Of a stretch of 64,000 nt of DNA, positions 1 to 12,807 are shown in pieces. The DNA is taken from NCBI RefSeq assembly GCF_024055715.1, contig NZ_JAMXMV010000004.1, positions 310,001 to 374,000 of the forward strand, given 5' to 3'. The number at the start of each line of letters is the position of its first letter. The stretch's first letter is position 1. Position numbers and translations under genes: made by a program. The stretch comes from Actinoallomurus soli (lineage in GTDB: Bacteria > Actinomycetota > Actinomycetes > Streptosporangiales > Streptosporangiaceae). Below the pieces are notes generated by a model. The model was not told the origin of the DNA. It searched no databases and saw nothing but the letters and a program-made list of their open reading frames with translations.

Positions 1-2
1 GA

Positions 3-1076
<1,074 letters not shown>

Positions 1077-1113
1077 TCAGGCTATCGCGCGCCTGCTTCC
1101 CCGCCCGCACCGC

Positions 1114-1752
1114 CTATCGCGGTCCCCGCGCCAGCAGCCCGGGCACCCGACTGTGCTTGGCGACCATGTTCTCGAGGCCGCCTCCGAGATACCCGAGAAC
1201 CCGCAACGCCGACTCGTGATCCGCTTCCAGGTGCCGGTGGTAGATCGGCTGATGATGCGCGACTCGGTTCCGAAGCGTCCGGAGTAGATCCAACTCTCGA
1301 TGGAGAGGATCGCGCCGACGCAACCGGTAACCGGGAACGGCCGATCGGAGCCCTCGATACCAGAGCACGTGTTCATGAGAACGCCCGAAGAGAGCGATCC
1401 AAAATCCAAAAGGGAGCTTGGCGACCACGTCGTCGGCCGACCAGCCCGGCTTGATGCGCGCAAGCTTGTCCGTTACCGCAACGATCATGTCCTGGGTGAC
1501 GTGATGCAGAGAAAGGCCTCGCGCCTCCCACCACTCATCTCGCCCGTACTTCTCACACAGGTTGAGGTGCACGGCGTTGCGGAGACCGACCTCGACGTAC
1601 TGGAGCACTTCGTACATCGCGCCACAGAGCTCCGTATTCCAACAGTGCAGGCGGAACGCTGCTTGCCGGTCTCCAGAACAATCCGCCTCATACTCCCCGA
1701 GTCTCGCCGCCGACAGGAGTCGCCCAAGATCCTCGTCCCCCGAATTCGCCAC
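1114..1752 (-). CDS. Abi-like HEPN-domain protein
   Basis: Probably a member of the Abi_2/AbiD-F-like family, whose members are linked to phage abortive infection. The Abi function here is inference from family. Visible features are an N-terminal helical segment with WNTEL and VGLRNAVHLNL, typical of these proteins, and the HEPN ribonuclease-type motif R-x4-H in RNRVAHH (R161 and H166 counted from the chosen start). I chose a GTG at 1752 because GGAAGG lies five bases upstream and the family usually begins just before the LGRLLSAARL segment. A longer frame to 1890 is open but unlike the family. It is a single gene between mdh and icd with no partner toxin or antitoxin. It has less extreme codon bias than the surrounding metabolic genes, which would fit acquisition. 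Confidence 0.75.
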   Translation of the reverse strand: MANSGDEDLGRLLSAARLGEYEADCSGDRQAAFRLHCWNTELCGAMYEVLQYVEVGLRNAVHLNLCEKYGRDEWWEARGLSLHHVTQDMIVAVTDKLARIKPGWSADDVVAKLPFGFWIALFGRSHEHVLWYRGLRSAVPGYRLRRRDPLHRELDLLRTLRNRVAHHQPIYHRHLEADHESALRVLGYLGGGLENMVAKHSRVPGLLARGPR

Positions 1753-1943
1753 GTTCGCCTTCCACCCATCGCTCCGATGACCTACACTGAGTGACGTACG
1801 CCCCGGATCCGCTTCCACCGCAAGGTGCGCGCCCGGGGCAGACCCTTTTATGGGCTCGGCACAGCGGTCGGACCAAACTTCCGACAACACTCAGTGCGAC
1901 GAAGATATTACTGTCCGTCTGGCGTGCCATGGTCGAATACGGC

Positions 1944-1977
1944 GAAGGCCGCCCGCCGGGTGGGGCGGGCGGCCTTC
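1944..1977 (-). terminator. Strong hairpin terminator after icd
   Basis: Perfect 14-bp stem (1944-1957 with 1964-1977) and a six-base loop, 75 bases past the icd stop. It has no long T-run, as is usual in actinomycetes. It separates icd from the HEPN gene. Confidence 0.85.
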
Positions 1978-2052
1978 GGGGAGTGAGCGGGATCAGGCCC
2001 GGTGCGGGCACGCGACGCCGCTGGGGGCGTCACGTGGGTGACACCGTGGGCC

Positions 2053-4625
<2,573 letters not shown>

Positions 4626-5024
4626 TCACTGCCCCTTCGCGACGAATGCGACGAGCGTGACGCCGACCGCGGCGGCCGTCATGAGCAGCACGTCCACCCA
4701 CCGGCGGCGTACCGCGAGCATGCCGGTCTGGCTCTCCGGGAGGACCAGCCGGGCGAGCGCGCCGATGAAAACGGAGGCGGCGATGAGCATGCTGCCCCGC
4801 CGGAAGTGGTTGGTCGCGACCACGGCCAGGCCGGCGGCGACGCCGCAGAGGACGAAGACGTACGGCAACTGGCCCAGCCATCGCGGCACCGCCGCGCGGG
4901 CCGGTGCGCGCTCCCCGCGCCGCGGGGACGGCGGCGTCTTCGGTCCGGGCGCGGGTTGCGCCGCGGCGGGAACGTCCCTCAGGGACGCGTCGTAGGACTC
5001 CGGTGGCCCGTACTGCTCCGACAT
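4626..5024 (-). CDS. DUF3017 membrane protein
   Basis: Small integral membrane protein of 132 residues with three hydrophobic spans: LPYVFVLCGVAAGLAVVAT, MLIAASVFIGALARLVL and VLLMTAAAVGVTLVAFV. They follow a proline/charged cytoplasmic N-terminus of about 50 residues. This matches the actinobacterial DUF3017 family, which recurs beside folD and mdh in Streptomyces. Function is unknown. The start at the ATG in MSEQYG gives the family length; the frame extends further upstream without family support. It is separated from folD by the divergently oriented FHA gene. Confidence 0.85.
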   Translation of the reverse strand: MSEQYGPPESYDASLRDVPAAAQPAPGPKTPPSPRRGERAPARAAVPRWLGQLPYVFVLCGVAAGLAVVATNHFRRGSMLIAASVFIGALARLVLPESQTGMLAVRRRWVDVLLMTAAAVGVTLVAFVAKGQ

Positions 5025-5201
5025 GACCCCTATCTTGGCAGCCGCCCGCGCGTGGCCCGCCCACCTTCGGGACCCTTCCCGGAGGCTCGAATGTCCCGTA
5101 ATCTCCGGTGTACTCGGCCCTACCCACCGGTAGGCGGGTGTGACCATGGCCGGTCCGGGTAACCAGGCAGACAGGGGTCGCTAACTACTGGAGGGACCGC
5201 T

Positions 5202-5918
5202 GTGGAGGGCCCGTACATACGGATCGAAGAAACCGGCACGGTACTACCACTGCGCTCCGAGGTCACGACGATCGGACGAGGCCGGGGCGTCGACATACGG
5301 CTCGACGATCCCAGCGTGTCCCGCTTGCACGCCGAGCTTGTCCGCCGCGGTCCGTACGTCTACGTCGTGGATCTCGGCCTGTCGCGCAACGGCACGCGGG
5401 TGAACGGCCGGCCAATCGCCCGGCGCGTGCTCGAGGACGGTGACGTGGTCAGCTTCGGCGCCGCGCGCTGCCGGATGGGCGGCATCCCGCGCGAGGACGT
5501 CGACCCGGACGTCGAGTTGCGCCGCGCCGTCGCCCCGGAGCTCACCCGCCGCGAGATCGACGTGCTGACGTCGCTGTGCCGTCCCGCCCTGTCCGACGAG
5601 GCGTTCGTCGCCCCCGCGACGGCCCGGGAGATCGCCACCGACCTGGTGGTGACCGAGGCGGCGGTCAAGCAGCACCTGCTGCGGCTCTACCAGAAGTTCC
5701 GCATCCCGGAGGGCGCCAACCGGCGCACCCGGCTCGCCAACGAGGTGATCGCGCTCGGGCTGGTCCGCCCGCTGCCGCCCGTGCACGTCCCGCCCCAGGG
5801 CGGCCGCTCGCCCGAGCCCGCACGCCGCCCCGACGGCGCCCGGCCGGGCACGCCGCCGCAGCCGCGCCAGCCGATGACGCCCGGCCAGCCGACCGCACCG
5901 GGACGACGCGCCAGCTGA
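5202..5918 (+). CDS. FHA-domain protein with C-terminal helix-turn-helix
   Basis: A 238-residue protein with two modules. Residues about 20-90 form a forkhead-associated phosphothreonine-binding domain, with TTIGRGRGVDIRL, SRLHAEL and SRNGTRVNG as the phosphopeptide-binding loops. Residues about 115-187 (LTRREIDVLTSL through AAVKQHLLRLYQKFRI) resemble a LuxR/winged response-type helix-turn-helix. The last 45 residues are proline-rich and disordered. It probably links Ser/Thr kinase signalling to transcription; this is inference and no kinase lies nearby. The GTG start has GGAGGG seven bases upstream. It is convergent with folD. Confidence 0.88.
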   Translation: MEGPYIRIEETGTVLPLRSEVTTIGRGRGVDIRLDDPSVSRLHAELVRRGPYVYVVDLGLSRNGTRVNGRPIARRVLEDGDVVSFGAARCRMGGIPREDVDPDVELRRAVAPELTRREIDVLTSLCRPALSDEAFVAPATAREIATDLVVTEAAVKQHLLRLYQKFRIPEGANRRTRLANEVIALGLVRPLPPVHVPPQGGRSPEPARRPDGARPGTPPQPRQPMTPGQPTAPGRRAS

Positions 5919-6000
5919 GGACGCGGGTCCGACGGCGCGGACCGGCCGCCTTCGTAGCGACGCGAACGCATCCCCCCGGCCGGCGGTCTTACGTGGCCTT

Positions 6001-6023
6001 CCGGCCGGGCGGCACCCGGCCGG
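6001..6023. terminator. Bidirectional terminator hairpin
   Basis: Perfect 9-bp inverted repeat CCGGCCGGG / CCCGGCCGG with a five-base loop, between the convergent FHA and folD genes. Confidence 0.7.
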
Positions 6024-6031
6024 TGCGCGGC

Positions 6032-6883
6032 TCAGGCCGAGGCCTTCTCCGCCGCCTCGACGACGTTCGCCAGGAGCATCGCGCGGGTCATCGGGCCCAC
6101 GCCGCCGGGCATGGGCGCGACCCAGCCGGCGACCTCGCGGACGCCGGGGTGGACGTCGCCGACGAGGCCCTCGTCGGTGCGCGTGATGCCGACGTCGAGC
6201 ACGGTCGCGCCGGGCTTGACCATGTCCGCGGTGAGCAGGCCCGGAACACCGGCGGCGACGACGACGATGTCGGCCTCGCGGGTGTGCGCCGCGAGGTCCT
6301 TGGTGCCGGTGTGGCAGGTGGTGACGGTGGCGTTCTCGGAGCGGCGGGTGAGCAGCAGGCCGAGCGCCCGGCCCACCGTGATGCCCCGTCCGACGACGGT
6401 GACGTCGGCGCCCCGGATCGGCACGTCGTGGCGGCGCAGCAGCTCGACGATGCCGCGCGGCGTGCACGGCAGCGCGCCGGGCTGCATCAGCACCAGGCGT
6501 CCGAGGTTGACGGGGTGGAGGCCGTCGGCGTCCTTGGCCGGGTCGATGCGCTCGAGGACCCGCTGCTCGTCCAGGCCCTTGGGCAGCGGCAGCTGGACGA
6601 TGTAGCCGGTGCAGGTCGGGTCGGCGTTGAGCTCGTCCACGGCCGCCTCCACCTCCGCCTGGGTGGCGGTCGCGGGGAGGTCGCGCCGGATGCTGGCGAT
6701 CCCCACCTCGGCGCAGTCGCGGTGCTTGCCGGCGACGTACGCCTGGCTGCCCGGATCGTCGCCGACGAGCACGGTGCCCAGCCCGGGGACGATGCCCTGC
6801 TCGCGCAGCGCGTCGACGCGCTGCTTCAGTTCCGCGCGGATCGCCGCCGCGGTGGCCTTGCCGTCGAGAATTCGTGCGGTCAC
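6032..6883 (-). CDS. folD: Bifunctional methylene-THF dehydrogenase / methenyl-THF cyclohydrolase
   Basis: Interconverts 5,10-methylene-THF and 10-formyl-THF, supplying formyl groups to PurN and PurH encoded just upstream. The 283-residue protein carries the catalytic Tyr/Lys pair in YVAGK (Y49, K53), the family signature QLPLPKGLD, and the NADP-binding [14 protein letters not shown] segment followed by PGGVGPMT near the C-terminus. The GTG start has AGGA nine bases upstream. It is third in a minus-strand row purN-purH-small membrane gene-folD, so purine and one-carbon functions are grouped. Confidence 0.97.
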   Translation of the reverse strand: MTARILDGKATAAAIRAELKQRVDALREQGIVPGLGTVLVGDDPGSQAYVAGKHRDCAEVGIASIRRDLPATATQAEVEAAVDELNADPTCTGYIVQLPLPKGLDEQRVLERIDPAKDADGLHPVNLGRLVLMQPGALPCTPRGIVELLRRHDVPIRGADVTVVGRGITVGRALGLLLTRRSENATVTTCHTGTKDLAAHTREADIVVVAAGVPGLLTADMVKPGATVLDVGITRTDEGLVGDVHPGVREVAGWVAPMPGGVGPMTRAMLLANVVEAAEKASA

Positions 6884-6935
6884 CGTCTCATCCTCTCAGG
6901 AGGGGAGGGCGGGAGCCCGATCGACCCGAGGAAGA

Positions 6936-7124
6936 TTACAGCTCGTCCTGGTCGGCCCGCTGGCGCCAGGCGACGAGGCGGTCCGTCAGGTGCCAGCTCG
7001 CGGATCCCGCGAGGACGGCGGCCAGCACGGCGGCGATGAGGCCGATCAGGGGGCGGACCTGGTCGGTGAGCGTCGCGCTGCGGATGATCGTTTGCACGCC
7101 GAACTCGAGGAATCCGTTCGCCAC
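6936..7124 (-). CDS. Small membrane protein in the pur-fol cluster
   Basis: Encodes 62 residues: a short N-terminal amphipathic stretch, one clear membrane span (about residues 26-46, LIGLIAAVLAAVLAGSA) and a charged tail. The GTG start has GGGAG five bases upstream, which is a good site. It lies between purH and folD, in the same direction, 52 bases before folD. I do not recognise a family and no function can be assigned. A terminator-like hairpin sits between purH and this gene, so it may have its own promoter or depend on read-through. Confidence 0.65.
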   Translation of the reverse strand: MANGFLEFGVQTIIRSATLTDQVRPLIGLIAAVLAAVLAGSASWHLTDRLVAWRQRADQDEL

Positions 7125-7146
7125 GGGATCTCCCTGGGGGGATTCG

Positions 7147-7173
7147 GTCGCCGGGGCATGAGGCCCCGGCGAC
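7147..7173 (-). terminator. Hairpin between purH and downstream small gene
   Basis: Perfect 11-bp stem (7147-7157 with 7163-7173) and a five-base loop, ten bases past the purH stop. It would end or attenuate purNH transcription. Confidence 0.75.
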
Positions 7174-7182
7174 CTGATGGGG

Positions 7183-8733
7183 TCAGTGGAAGAAGTGCCG
7201 GACCCCCGTGAAGTAGAGGGTGACGCCGGCCTTGGCGGCCGCTTCGATCACCTCGTCGTCATGAATCGAACCGCCGGGTTCGACAATAACCCGCACTCCG
7301 GAGTCCGCGAGCACCTGAAGCCCGTCGGGGAAGGGGAAGAAGGCGTCCGAGGCACCCACGGATCCGGCGGCGCGGTCCCCCGCCCGGGACACCGCGAGGC
7401 GGGCCGAGTCGACCCGGTTGACCTGTCCCATGCCGACCCCGACGGTGGCGCCGTCGGCGGCGAGCAGGATGGCGTTCGACTTGACCGAGCGGCAGGCGCG
7501 CCACGCGAACACCAGGTCGCGCAGGGTGGCCTCGTCGACCGGGTCACCGGTCTTGAGCTGCCAGGTCGCCGGGTCGTCACCGGAGGCGTCGATCCGGTCC
7601 CGCGTCTGGCAGAGCAGCCCGCCGTCGATCTGGCGGGTGTCCACCTGGGCGGCCGGGCCCTCCGGGCAGACGAGCAGCCGGAGGTTCTTCTTCTTGGCCG
7701 TGAGAAGCTCCAGGGCCTCATCCTCGAAGCCCGGAGCGACGATCACCTCGGTGAAGATGTCGGCGAGCTGGCGCGCCATCTCGGCCGATACCGGCCGATT
7801 GGTTGCGATCACGCCGCCGTACGCCGACACCGGGTCGCAGGCGTGCGCCTTGCGGTGCGCCTCGGCGATGTCCGCGCCGATCGCGATGCCGCACGGGTTG
7901 GCGTGCTTGATGATCGCGACGCACGGCTCGGTGAAGTCGTACGCTGCGCGGCGGGCCGCGTCGGCGTCGACGTAGTTGTTGTAGGACATCTCCTTGCCGT
8001 GCAGCTGCTCGGCTCCGGCCAGGCCGCCCTCGCCGTCGGTGTAGAGCGCCGCCTCCTGGTGGGGGTTCTCCCCGTAGCGCAGGACGCTCTTGCGGGTGCG
8101 GACCGCGCCGATGACGTCCGGCCAGCGGGTGTCGGTGTCCGGCGCGTACGCGCTCGCGAACCACGACGCCACCGCGACGTCGTACGCGGCGGTGTGGGCG
8201 TAGGCCTGGGCCGCGAGCCGCTTGCGCTCCGCCAGTTCGAAGCCGCCGCGGCGTACGGCCTCCAGGACCTGGTCGTACGCCGCCGGGTCCACGACGACGG
8301 CCACGGTCTGGTGGTTCTTGGCAGCGGCGCGCACCATCGCCGGGCCGCCGATGTCGATCTGCTCGACGATCTCGTCCGGGGCGGCGCCGGAGGCGACGGT
8401 CTCCCGGAACGGGTACAGGTTGGAGATCAGCAGGTCGAACGGCTCGACGTGCAGGTCCTCCAGCTGCTGGACGTGGTCCGGGTTCCGGCGGTCGGCCAGG
8501 AGCCCCGCGTGCACCTTCGGGTGCAGGGTCTTGACCCGGCCGTCGAGGCACTCGGGGAAGCCGGTGAGCTTCTCGACCTTCATGACCGGGACGCCCGCCT
8601 CGGCGATGCGCGCGGCCGTCGACCCGGTGGAGACGATCTCTACACCGGCCTCGTGCAGGCCCCTGGCGAGCCCTTCGAGTCCGGTCTTGTCGTAGACGCT
8701 GATCAGCGCCCGCTTGATCGCGATACGGGTCAC
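7183..8733 (-). CDS. purH: Bifunctional AICAR formyltransferase / IMP cyclohydrolase
   Basis: Catalyses the last two steps of IMP synthesis. The 516-residue protein begins with the MGS-fold cyclohydrolase domain ([34 protein letters not shown]) and continues with the AICAR transformylase domain ([18 protein letters not shown], and the C-terminal [13 protein letters not shown] and [10 protein letters not shown]). I chose the GTG at 8733: its ATP-independent context has GAGG five bases upstream, and GTGA overlaps the purN stop by four bases, indicating translational coupling. An open extension to 8766 lies inside purN. It uses the formyl-THF made through FolD. Confidence 0.97.
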   Translation of the reverse strand: MTRIAIKRALISVYDKTGLEGLARGLHEAGVEIVSTGSTAARIAEAGVPVMKVEKLTGFPECLDGRVKTLHPKVHAGLLADRRNPDHVQQLEDLHVEPFDLLISNLYPFRETVASGAAPDEIVEQIDIGGPAMVRAAAKNHQTVAVVVDPAAYDQVLEAVRRGGFELAERKRLAAQAYAHTAAYDVAVASWFASAYAPDTDTRWPDVIGAVRTRKSVLRYGENPHQEAALYTDGEGGLAGAEQLHGKEMSYNNYVDADAARRAAYDFTEPCVAIIKHANPCGIAIGADIAEAHRKAHACDPVSAYGGVIATNRPVSAEMARQLADIFTEVIVAPGFEDEALELLTAKKKNLRLLVCPEGPAAQVDTRQIDGGLLCQTRDRIDASGDDPATWQLKTGDPVDEATLRDLVFAWRACRSVKSNAILLAADGATVGVGMGQVNRVDSARLAVSRAGDRAAGSVGASDAFFPFPDGLQVLADSGVRVIVEPGGSIHDDEVIEAAAKAGVTLYFTGVRHFFH

Positions 8734-9338
8734 CCGATCCTCACTCTCCTGTTCTCGATGGTCCATCCCTCGCGGACCAGACGGCCCACGGTGCCCACGA
8801 GCAGCGGGCGTTCGACCGCCTTGATCCGCTCGTGCAGCGAGTCCTCGTCATCGTCGTCCAGGACCGGCACGGTCTCCTGGGCGACGATGGGTCCGGTGTC
8901 GACGCCGGCGTCCACGAAGTGCGCCGTGCAGCCGGTCACCTTGACGCCGTATTCCAGTGCCTCGCGCGGCCCGTGGGTGCCGGGGAACGCCGGCAGCAGC
9001 GCGGGGTGTGTGTTGATCACCCGGCCGCCGAAGCGGTCGAGGAACCGCTTGCCGAGGATCTTCATGAAGCCCGCGGAGACGACCAGGTCAGGGGCGTACG
9101 CGGCGACGGCGTCGGTCAGGGCCGCGTCCCACGCGTCCCGGTTCGGATGGTCCTTCACGCGGACGACGAAGGTCGGCACGCCGGCGCGCTCGGCGCGGCG
9201 CAGCCCCTCGATGTCGTCACGGTCGGCGCCCACGGCAGTGACCCGCGCGCCATAAGCTGGATCGACACACGCGTCGAGCAGCGCTTGTAGGTTGGTCCCC
9301 GCACCGGAGACGAGGACGACGAGCCGGGCGGACACCAT
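8730..9338 (-). CDS. purN: Phosphoribosylglycinamide formyltransferase (PurN)
   Basis: Transfers formyl from 10-formyl-THF to GAR in purine synthesis. The 202-residue protein shows the nucleotide loop [14 protein letters not shown] (10-22), the catalytic Asn and His in [13 protein letters not shown] (N109, H111) and the catalytic Asp in DTGPIVAQ (D147). The start is ATG at 9338, or the adjacent GTG, which has better spacing from GGGGAG. The stop overlaps the purH start by four bases. It is divergent from a small membrane gene, so the promoter lies at about 9340-9420. Confidence 0.97.
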   Translation of the reverse strand: MVSARLVVLVSGAGTNLQALLDACVDPAYGARVTAVGADRDDIEGLRRAERAGVPTFVVRVKDHPNRDAWDAALTDAVAAYAPDLVVSAGFMKILGKRFLDRFGGRVINTHPALLPAFPGTHGPREALEYGVKVTGCTAHFVDAGVDTGPIVAQETVPVLDDDDEDSLHERIKAVERPLLVGTVGRLVREGWTIENRRVRIG

Positions 9339-9422
9339 TTCTCCCCAGGAATGACTGGTGGGCGGGCCGTATCAGCCTATCGGCCGCCGCTCGGCTCGGT
9401 TCAGCCGACACCAGGAGGACCA

Positions 9423-9890
9423 GTGAGTGACGCGCCAGGCCCAGGCCAGGCCGGGCCGCAGACGCAGCTCCCCGAAGCACCCCGTCCGCCCCTGCCGCCG
9501 ACCGCGCCCGAGCGCGGCGGCCCTCGCGCACGGCTTCTCGGCATCGCCGGGCTCGTCCTGACGGTCCTGTTCCTCCCCGCCGGGCTCGCGCTGTCCATCG
9601 CGGCGGTCGTGGCGGGCGTGCGCTCCCGCAAGCGGGCCCGGCGGGTCCTCGCCCCCGCGCCCGGCGCGGTCGCGGGAGTGGTGATGGGCACGATCGGGCT
9701 GGTCGTGTGTCTCTCCCAGATCGGGCTGTACGCGGTGATGTGGGACGACTTCAACGGCTACGTCAAGTGCCGTGAGTCGGCCCTCACGTTCGATGACAAG
9801 AAGACCTGCCAGGACCAGTGGCTGCCGCGCATCGAGCGCCGGCTGCACCTGCCGAAGGACTCGCTGCGGCAGCACCCCTCCTGGTACTGA
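9423..9890 (+). CDS. Proline-rich two-span membrane protein
   Basis: A 155-residue protein: a proline-rich cytoplasmic N-terminus of about 45 residues, two membrane spans (LLGIAGLVLTVLFLPAGLALSIAAVVAG and GAVAGVVMGTIGLVVCLSQIG) and a soluble C-terminal tail with two cysteines (KCRESALT, KTCQDQW). The architecture resembles DUF4190-type actinobacterial membrane proteins; this is tentative. The GTG at 9423 has AGGAGG four bases upstream, which is why I prefer it to the longer frame starting at 9351. It is divergent from purN and convergent with the DUF6350 gene, with only ten bases between stops. Confidence 0.75.
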   Translation: MSDAPGPGQAGPQTQLPEAPRPPLPPTAPERGGPRARLLGIAGLVLTVLFLPAGLALSIAAVVAGVRSRKRARRVLAPAPGAVAGVVMGTIGLVVCLSQIGLYAVMWDDFNGYVKCRESALTFDDKKTCQDQWLPRIERRLHLPKDSLRQHPSWY

Positions 9891-9900
9891 CCGCGGCAGG

Positions 9901-11355
9901 TCAGCCCCGGTCGCGCGGGGGACGCCTCCGAGCCGGTGCGGCCCCGCCGGGGCCGTCCTGCCCGCGCGGCCGCGGCTCGGTCCGCGAGCCGGTCCAGTCC
10001 CCGATCGGGATGACGCCCTCGGGCAGCGGCTCGTCGACGGTGGCCAGCACCGGGTCCGGATCCTCGAACTCCAGCTCCTCCGTGTCCCGCTCCTCGTCGT
10101 CCAGAGGCTCCGGACGGGAGCGCAGGCGACGCGACAGCCGCCAGTTGGCGATCCAGGCGGCGATCGCCGCCGACACGCCGACCTCCAGCGCGGCCAGCAG
10201 CCCGGTCTGCCACGCGGAGGGCCCCATCACGGCCATCCGCCCACCGCCGAGCGGGCCGCCGGACAGCGCGGCGAGAAAGGCGATCACACCGCCCGTGGCC
10301 ACGCCGGACACGAACCCCCACAGCGGCGCGGCCTCGGTCGCCTCGGTCGGCTGGTACCGGATCGTGAAGACGCCGCCGACGGCTCCGGCGACGAACGGCA
10401 CGGCCAGCGCGAGCAGCGACACGGCCGGAGCCGGGCCCGGCTCCGGCAGCGCGGCGAGCGGCGGGAACGCCGGGATCATGCCGACGAACACCCCGGACGG
10501 CGACACGCTCGTTCCCGCGCCGACCGCGAACCCCGGCCCCACGGCGTACGCGACGGCCCAGAGCGCGGCGTTCGGCAGGTACACCAGCCCGATCAGCACC
10601 ACCAGGATCCCGCCGACGACGCCCGGCTTGAGCACGTCGTAGAGGTTCTCGGCCTCGGACAGGTGGAACAGCAGGGACGCCAGGAAGATCAAAACACCGA
10701 AGCCGAGCAGGACGACCGACGCGCCGGTGACCCCGGCGGCCACCGAACGGGCCCGCCGGGGCAGCAGCCCCAGCATCGCGACCCAGGGCGCGCGGTTGGT
10801 CGTGGACACCAGCGTCCGCGCCGCCCCGAGACCTCCGGCGAACATGGCCAGCAGGAAGCACAGCAGCAGCGCCTGCCACGCCGACGGCCGGATGGCCGAC
10901 GAGCTCGCCACGAGCGCGAGCAGTCCGGACAGCACCGCGTACGGGATCGCCAGCGCGAACGCGGCATGCGTGACACCGATCCGGTACCGGCCCCGCACCC
11001 GGCCGGTCCGCGCGATCCAGCCGCCGGCGCGGAACAGCAGCGCGCCCGGCAGGAACATCAGCCCGAGCGGCAGCAGCCCGACCCGGCCGCGCGGCACCGT
11101 GAACCCCGCGTGGTGCGCCATCAGCCAGAACCCGACCGCCGTACGGAAGACGCCCGGCAGGCCGGTGCCGAGCGCGCCGCGCGGCGCGGCGATCCAGCCG
11201 AGCAGCGTGATCGTCGTCAGCACGGTCAGGCCGATGCCCGCCGCCCAGACCGCCGCCACGATGCCGGTGACGGCGAGCGGGCGCGTCACGGTCTCGGCCA
11301 CGGGTGACGGGCCGGTCTCCTCGAGGTCCGCGTCGTCGTGGTCCGTCGTGGTCAT
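9901..11355 (-). CDS. DUF6350 polytopic membrane protein
   Basis: Encodes 484 residues with roughly eleven hydrophobic spans across residues 25-400 and a charged, disordered C-terminal tail (about residues 405-484, rich in Glu, Arg and Pro). The family (DUF6350, sometimes named PerM-like) is found beside purN in streptomycetes, which matches the position here. Its role is unknown. I start at the ATG in MTTTDHDDADL, because the upstream extension to 11448 is a Gly/Pro/Arg-rich stretch with no family support. The ribosome site is weak (GAGGAG 14 bases upstream). Confidence 0.85.
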   Translation of the reverse strand: MTTTDHDDADLEETGPSPVAETVTRPLAVTGIVAAVWAAGIGLTVLTTITLLGWIAAPRGALGTGLPGVFRTAVGFWLMAHHAGFTVPRGRVGLLPLGLMFLPGALLFRAGGWIARTGRVRGRYRIGVTHAAFALAIPYAVLSGLLALVASSSAIRPSAWQALLLCFLLAMFAGGLGAARTLVSTTNRAPWVAMLGLLPRRARSVAAGVTGASVVLLGFGVLIFLASLLFHLSEAENLYDVLKPGVVGGILVVLIGLVYLPNAALWAVAYAVGPGFAVGAGTSVSPSGVFVGMIPAFPPLAALPEPGPAPAVSLLALAVPFVAGAVGGVFTIRYQPTEATEAAPLWGFVSGVATGGVIAFLAALSGGPLGGGRMAVMGPSAWQTGLLAALEVGVSAAIAAWIANWRLSRRLRSRPEPLDDEERDTEELEFEDPDPVLATVDEPLPEGVIPIGDWTGSRTEPRPRGQDGPGGAAPARRRPPRDRG

Positions 11356-11481
11356 CGGTCGCTCACCACTCCTCACTCGCGCCGGGCCTCCCCATGCTGG
11401 CAGCGCGGAACCGGCGAATCCGCGCACCCGCCCGGCGTGTCGCCCCATACCGGGCGCGGGCCGTGCCGGGCGAACATGTGA

Positions 11482-11510
11482 GAAGCCCCGCCGGGAATCG
11501 GCGGGGCTTC
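11482..11510 (-). terminator. Terminator after the DUF397 ORF
   Basis: Perfect 12-bp stem GAAGCCCCGCCG / CGGCGGGGCTTC with a five-base loop, fourteen bases past the DUF397 stop and upstream of the DUF6350 gene. Confidence 0.8.
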
Positions 11511-11523
11511 GACAGGTCGCGAT

Positions 11524-11619
11524 CTATGAGGTGGTCTCATCTCCTCGGTCGCGGACGACAGCGACTTCTACGCAGTCGCCCCCGTTCGAGGAGTAGCTGC
11601 TTTTCGTCCAGGTGGCCAC
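11524..11619 (-). CDS. Short orphan DUF397-domain protein
   Basis: A 31-residue ORF beginning VATWTKSSYSSNGGDCVEVAV and ending RGDETTS. The WxKSSYSxNGGDCVEVA block is the diagnostic first half of DUF397, a small actinobacterial family usually 55-70 residues long and encoded directly after an XRE-type regulator. Here the second half (the VRDSKDP...EWxAF part) is missing, and no XRE gene is adjacent. The GTG start has a perfect GGAGG four bases upstream and a strong terminator follows, so it may still be expressed. It could be a natural short form or the remnant of a decayed XRE-DUF397 pair. Confidence 0.7.
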   Translation of the reverse strand: MATWTKSSYSSNGGDCVEVAVVRDRGDETTS

Positions 11620-11862
11620 TGATCCTCCGGAAGGTGCTGGGAGGCAATAAAGGATCCCGCCGGCTCCCCGCCGAAGACGGGTCGACGGGCGCAGAAGTGG
11701 CCAGGCCCGGCCAGCAGGAGTGATCGCAGAGTACCCGCTGACGTCGCGGTTGTCACAAGGCAGTCAAAGCCTCTATCCGCTGCGTGATGAGGTTCGGCGA
11801 CTCTTCACGCGGCGGCCCGGGCGTCGCAGGACGCGCGAAACGTTCTCCGGCGCCACCGAACG

Positions 11863-11903
11863 CGAAGACGCCCGGTCCGGGAGGCCCCGGCCGGGCGTCT
11901 TCG
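11863..11903 (-). terminator. Terminator of the sucCD operon
   Basis: 13-bp perfect stem CGAAGACGCCCGG / CCGGGCGTCTTCG with a fifteen-base GC-rich loop, nineteen bases past the sucD stop. Confidence 0.85.
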
Positions 11904-11921
11904 ACGGCTTGCCCTGCGGAA

Positions 11922-12806
11922 TCAGGCGGACATGATCTCGCGCATGAGGCGGGCGGTCTCGCTGGGGGTCTTGCCGACCCGGACGCCGACCTTCTCCAGG
12001 GCCTCCTTCTTGGCCTGCGCGGTGCCGGAGGAGCCGGAGACGATCGCGCCGGCGTGGCCCATCGTCTTGCCCTCGGGAGCGGTGAAGCCCGCGACGTACC
12101 CGACGACCGGCTTGGTGACGTGCTGCTCGATGTACGCGGCGGCGCGCTCCTCGGCGTCGCCGCCGATCTCACCGATCATCACGATCGCGTCGGTCTCGGG
12201 GTCGGCCTGGAACGCCTCCAGGGCGTCGATGTGCGTGGTGCCGATGACCGGGTCGCCACCGATGCCGACGCAGGTGGAGAAGCCGATGTCACGCAGCTCG
12301 TACATCATCTGGTAGGTCAGCGTGCCGGACTTGCTGACCAGGCCGATGCGGCCCGGGCTGGTGATGTCGGCCGGGATGATGCCGGCGTTGGACTTGCCCG
12401 GGGAGGCGATGCCGGGGCAGTTCGGCCCGATGATGCGGGTCTTGCCGCCCTTCTCGACCGCGTGCTTCCAGAACCAGGTGCTGTCGTGCACCGGGATGCC
12501 CTCGGTGATCACGACGCACAGCGGGATCTCCGCGTCGATGGCCTCGACGACGGCGTCCTTGGTGAACTTCGGCGGCACGAAGACCACCGACACGTCGGCG
12601 CCGGTCTGCTCCATCGCCTCGGCGACGGTGCCGAACACCGGGAGGTCCCGGCCCTCGTGCGTGACGGTCTGCCCGGCCTTGCGGGCGTTGACGCCGCCGA
12701 CGACGTTCGTGCCGGCGCGCAGCATGCGGGCGGTGTGCTTGGAACCCTCACCGCCGGTCATCCCCTGGACGATGACCTTGCTGTTCTCGGTCAGCCAGAT
12801 CGCCAT
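11922..12806 (-). CDS. sucD: Succinyl-CoA synthetase alpha subunit
   Basis: Alpha subunit of the TCA enzyme that interconverts succinyl-CoA and succinate with nucleotide triphosphate formation. The 294-residue protein has the CoA-binding Rossmann start ([16 protein letters not shown]), IGPNCPGI and the phosphohistidine loop in [11 protein letters not shown] (H251). The start is the ATG of [10 protein letters not shown]; the frame is open further upstream but that runs into sucC. sucC ends one base before this start (TGAGATG), so the two are translationally coupled. Confidence 0.97.
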   Translation of the reverse strand: MAIWLTENSKVIVQGMTGGEGSKHTARMLRAGTNVVGGVNARKAGQTVTHEGRDLPVFGTVAEAMEQTGADVSVVFVPPKFTKDAVVEAIDAEIPLCVVITEGIPVHDSTWFWKHAVEKGGKTRIIGPNCPGIASPGKSNAGIIPADITSPGRIGLVSKSGTLTYQMMYELRDIGFSTCVGIGGDPVIGTTHIDALEAFQADPETDAIVMIGEIGGDAEERAAAYIEQHVTKPVVGYVAGFTAPEGKTMGHAGAIVSGSSGTAQAKKEALEKVGVRVGKTPSETARLMREIMSA

Positions 12807-12807
12807 C

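Noticed and set aside
11568-11756. 62-codon GTG-start ORF overlapping the DUF397 ORF in another frame
   Set aside because: No ribosome site or family features. The DUF397 frame has a clear motif and perfect GGAGG, so it explains the coding signal.
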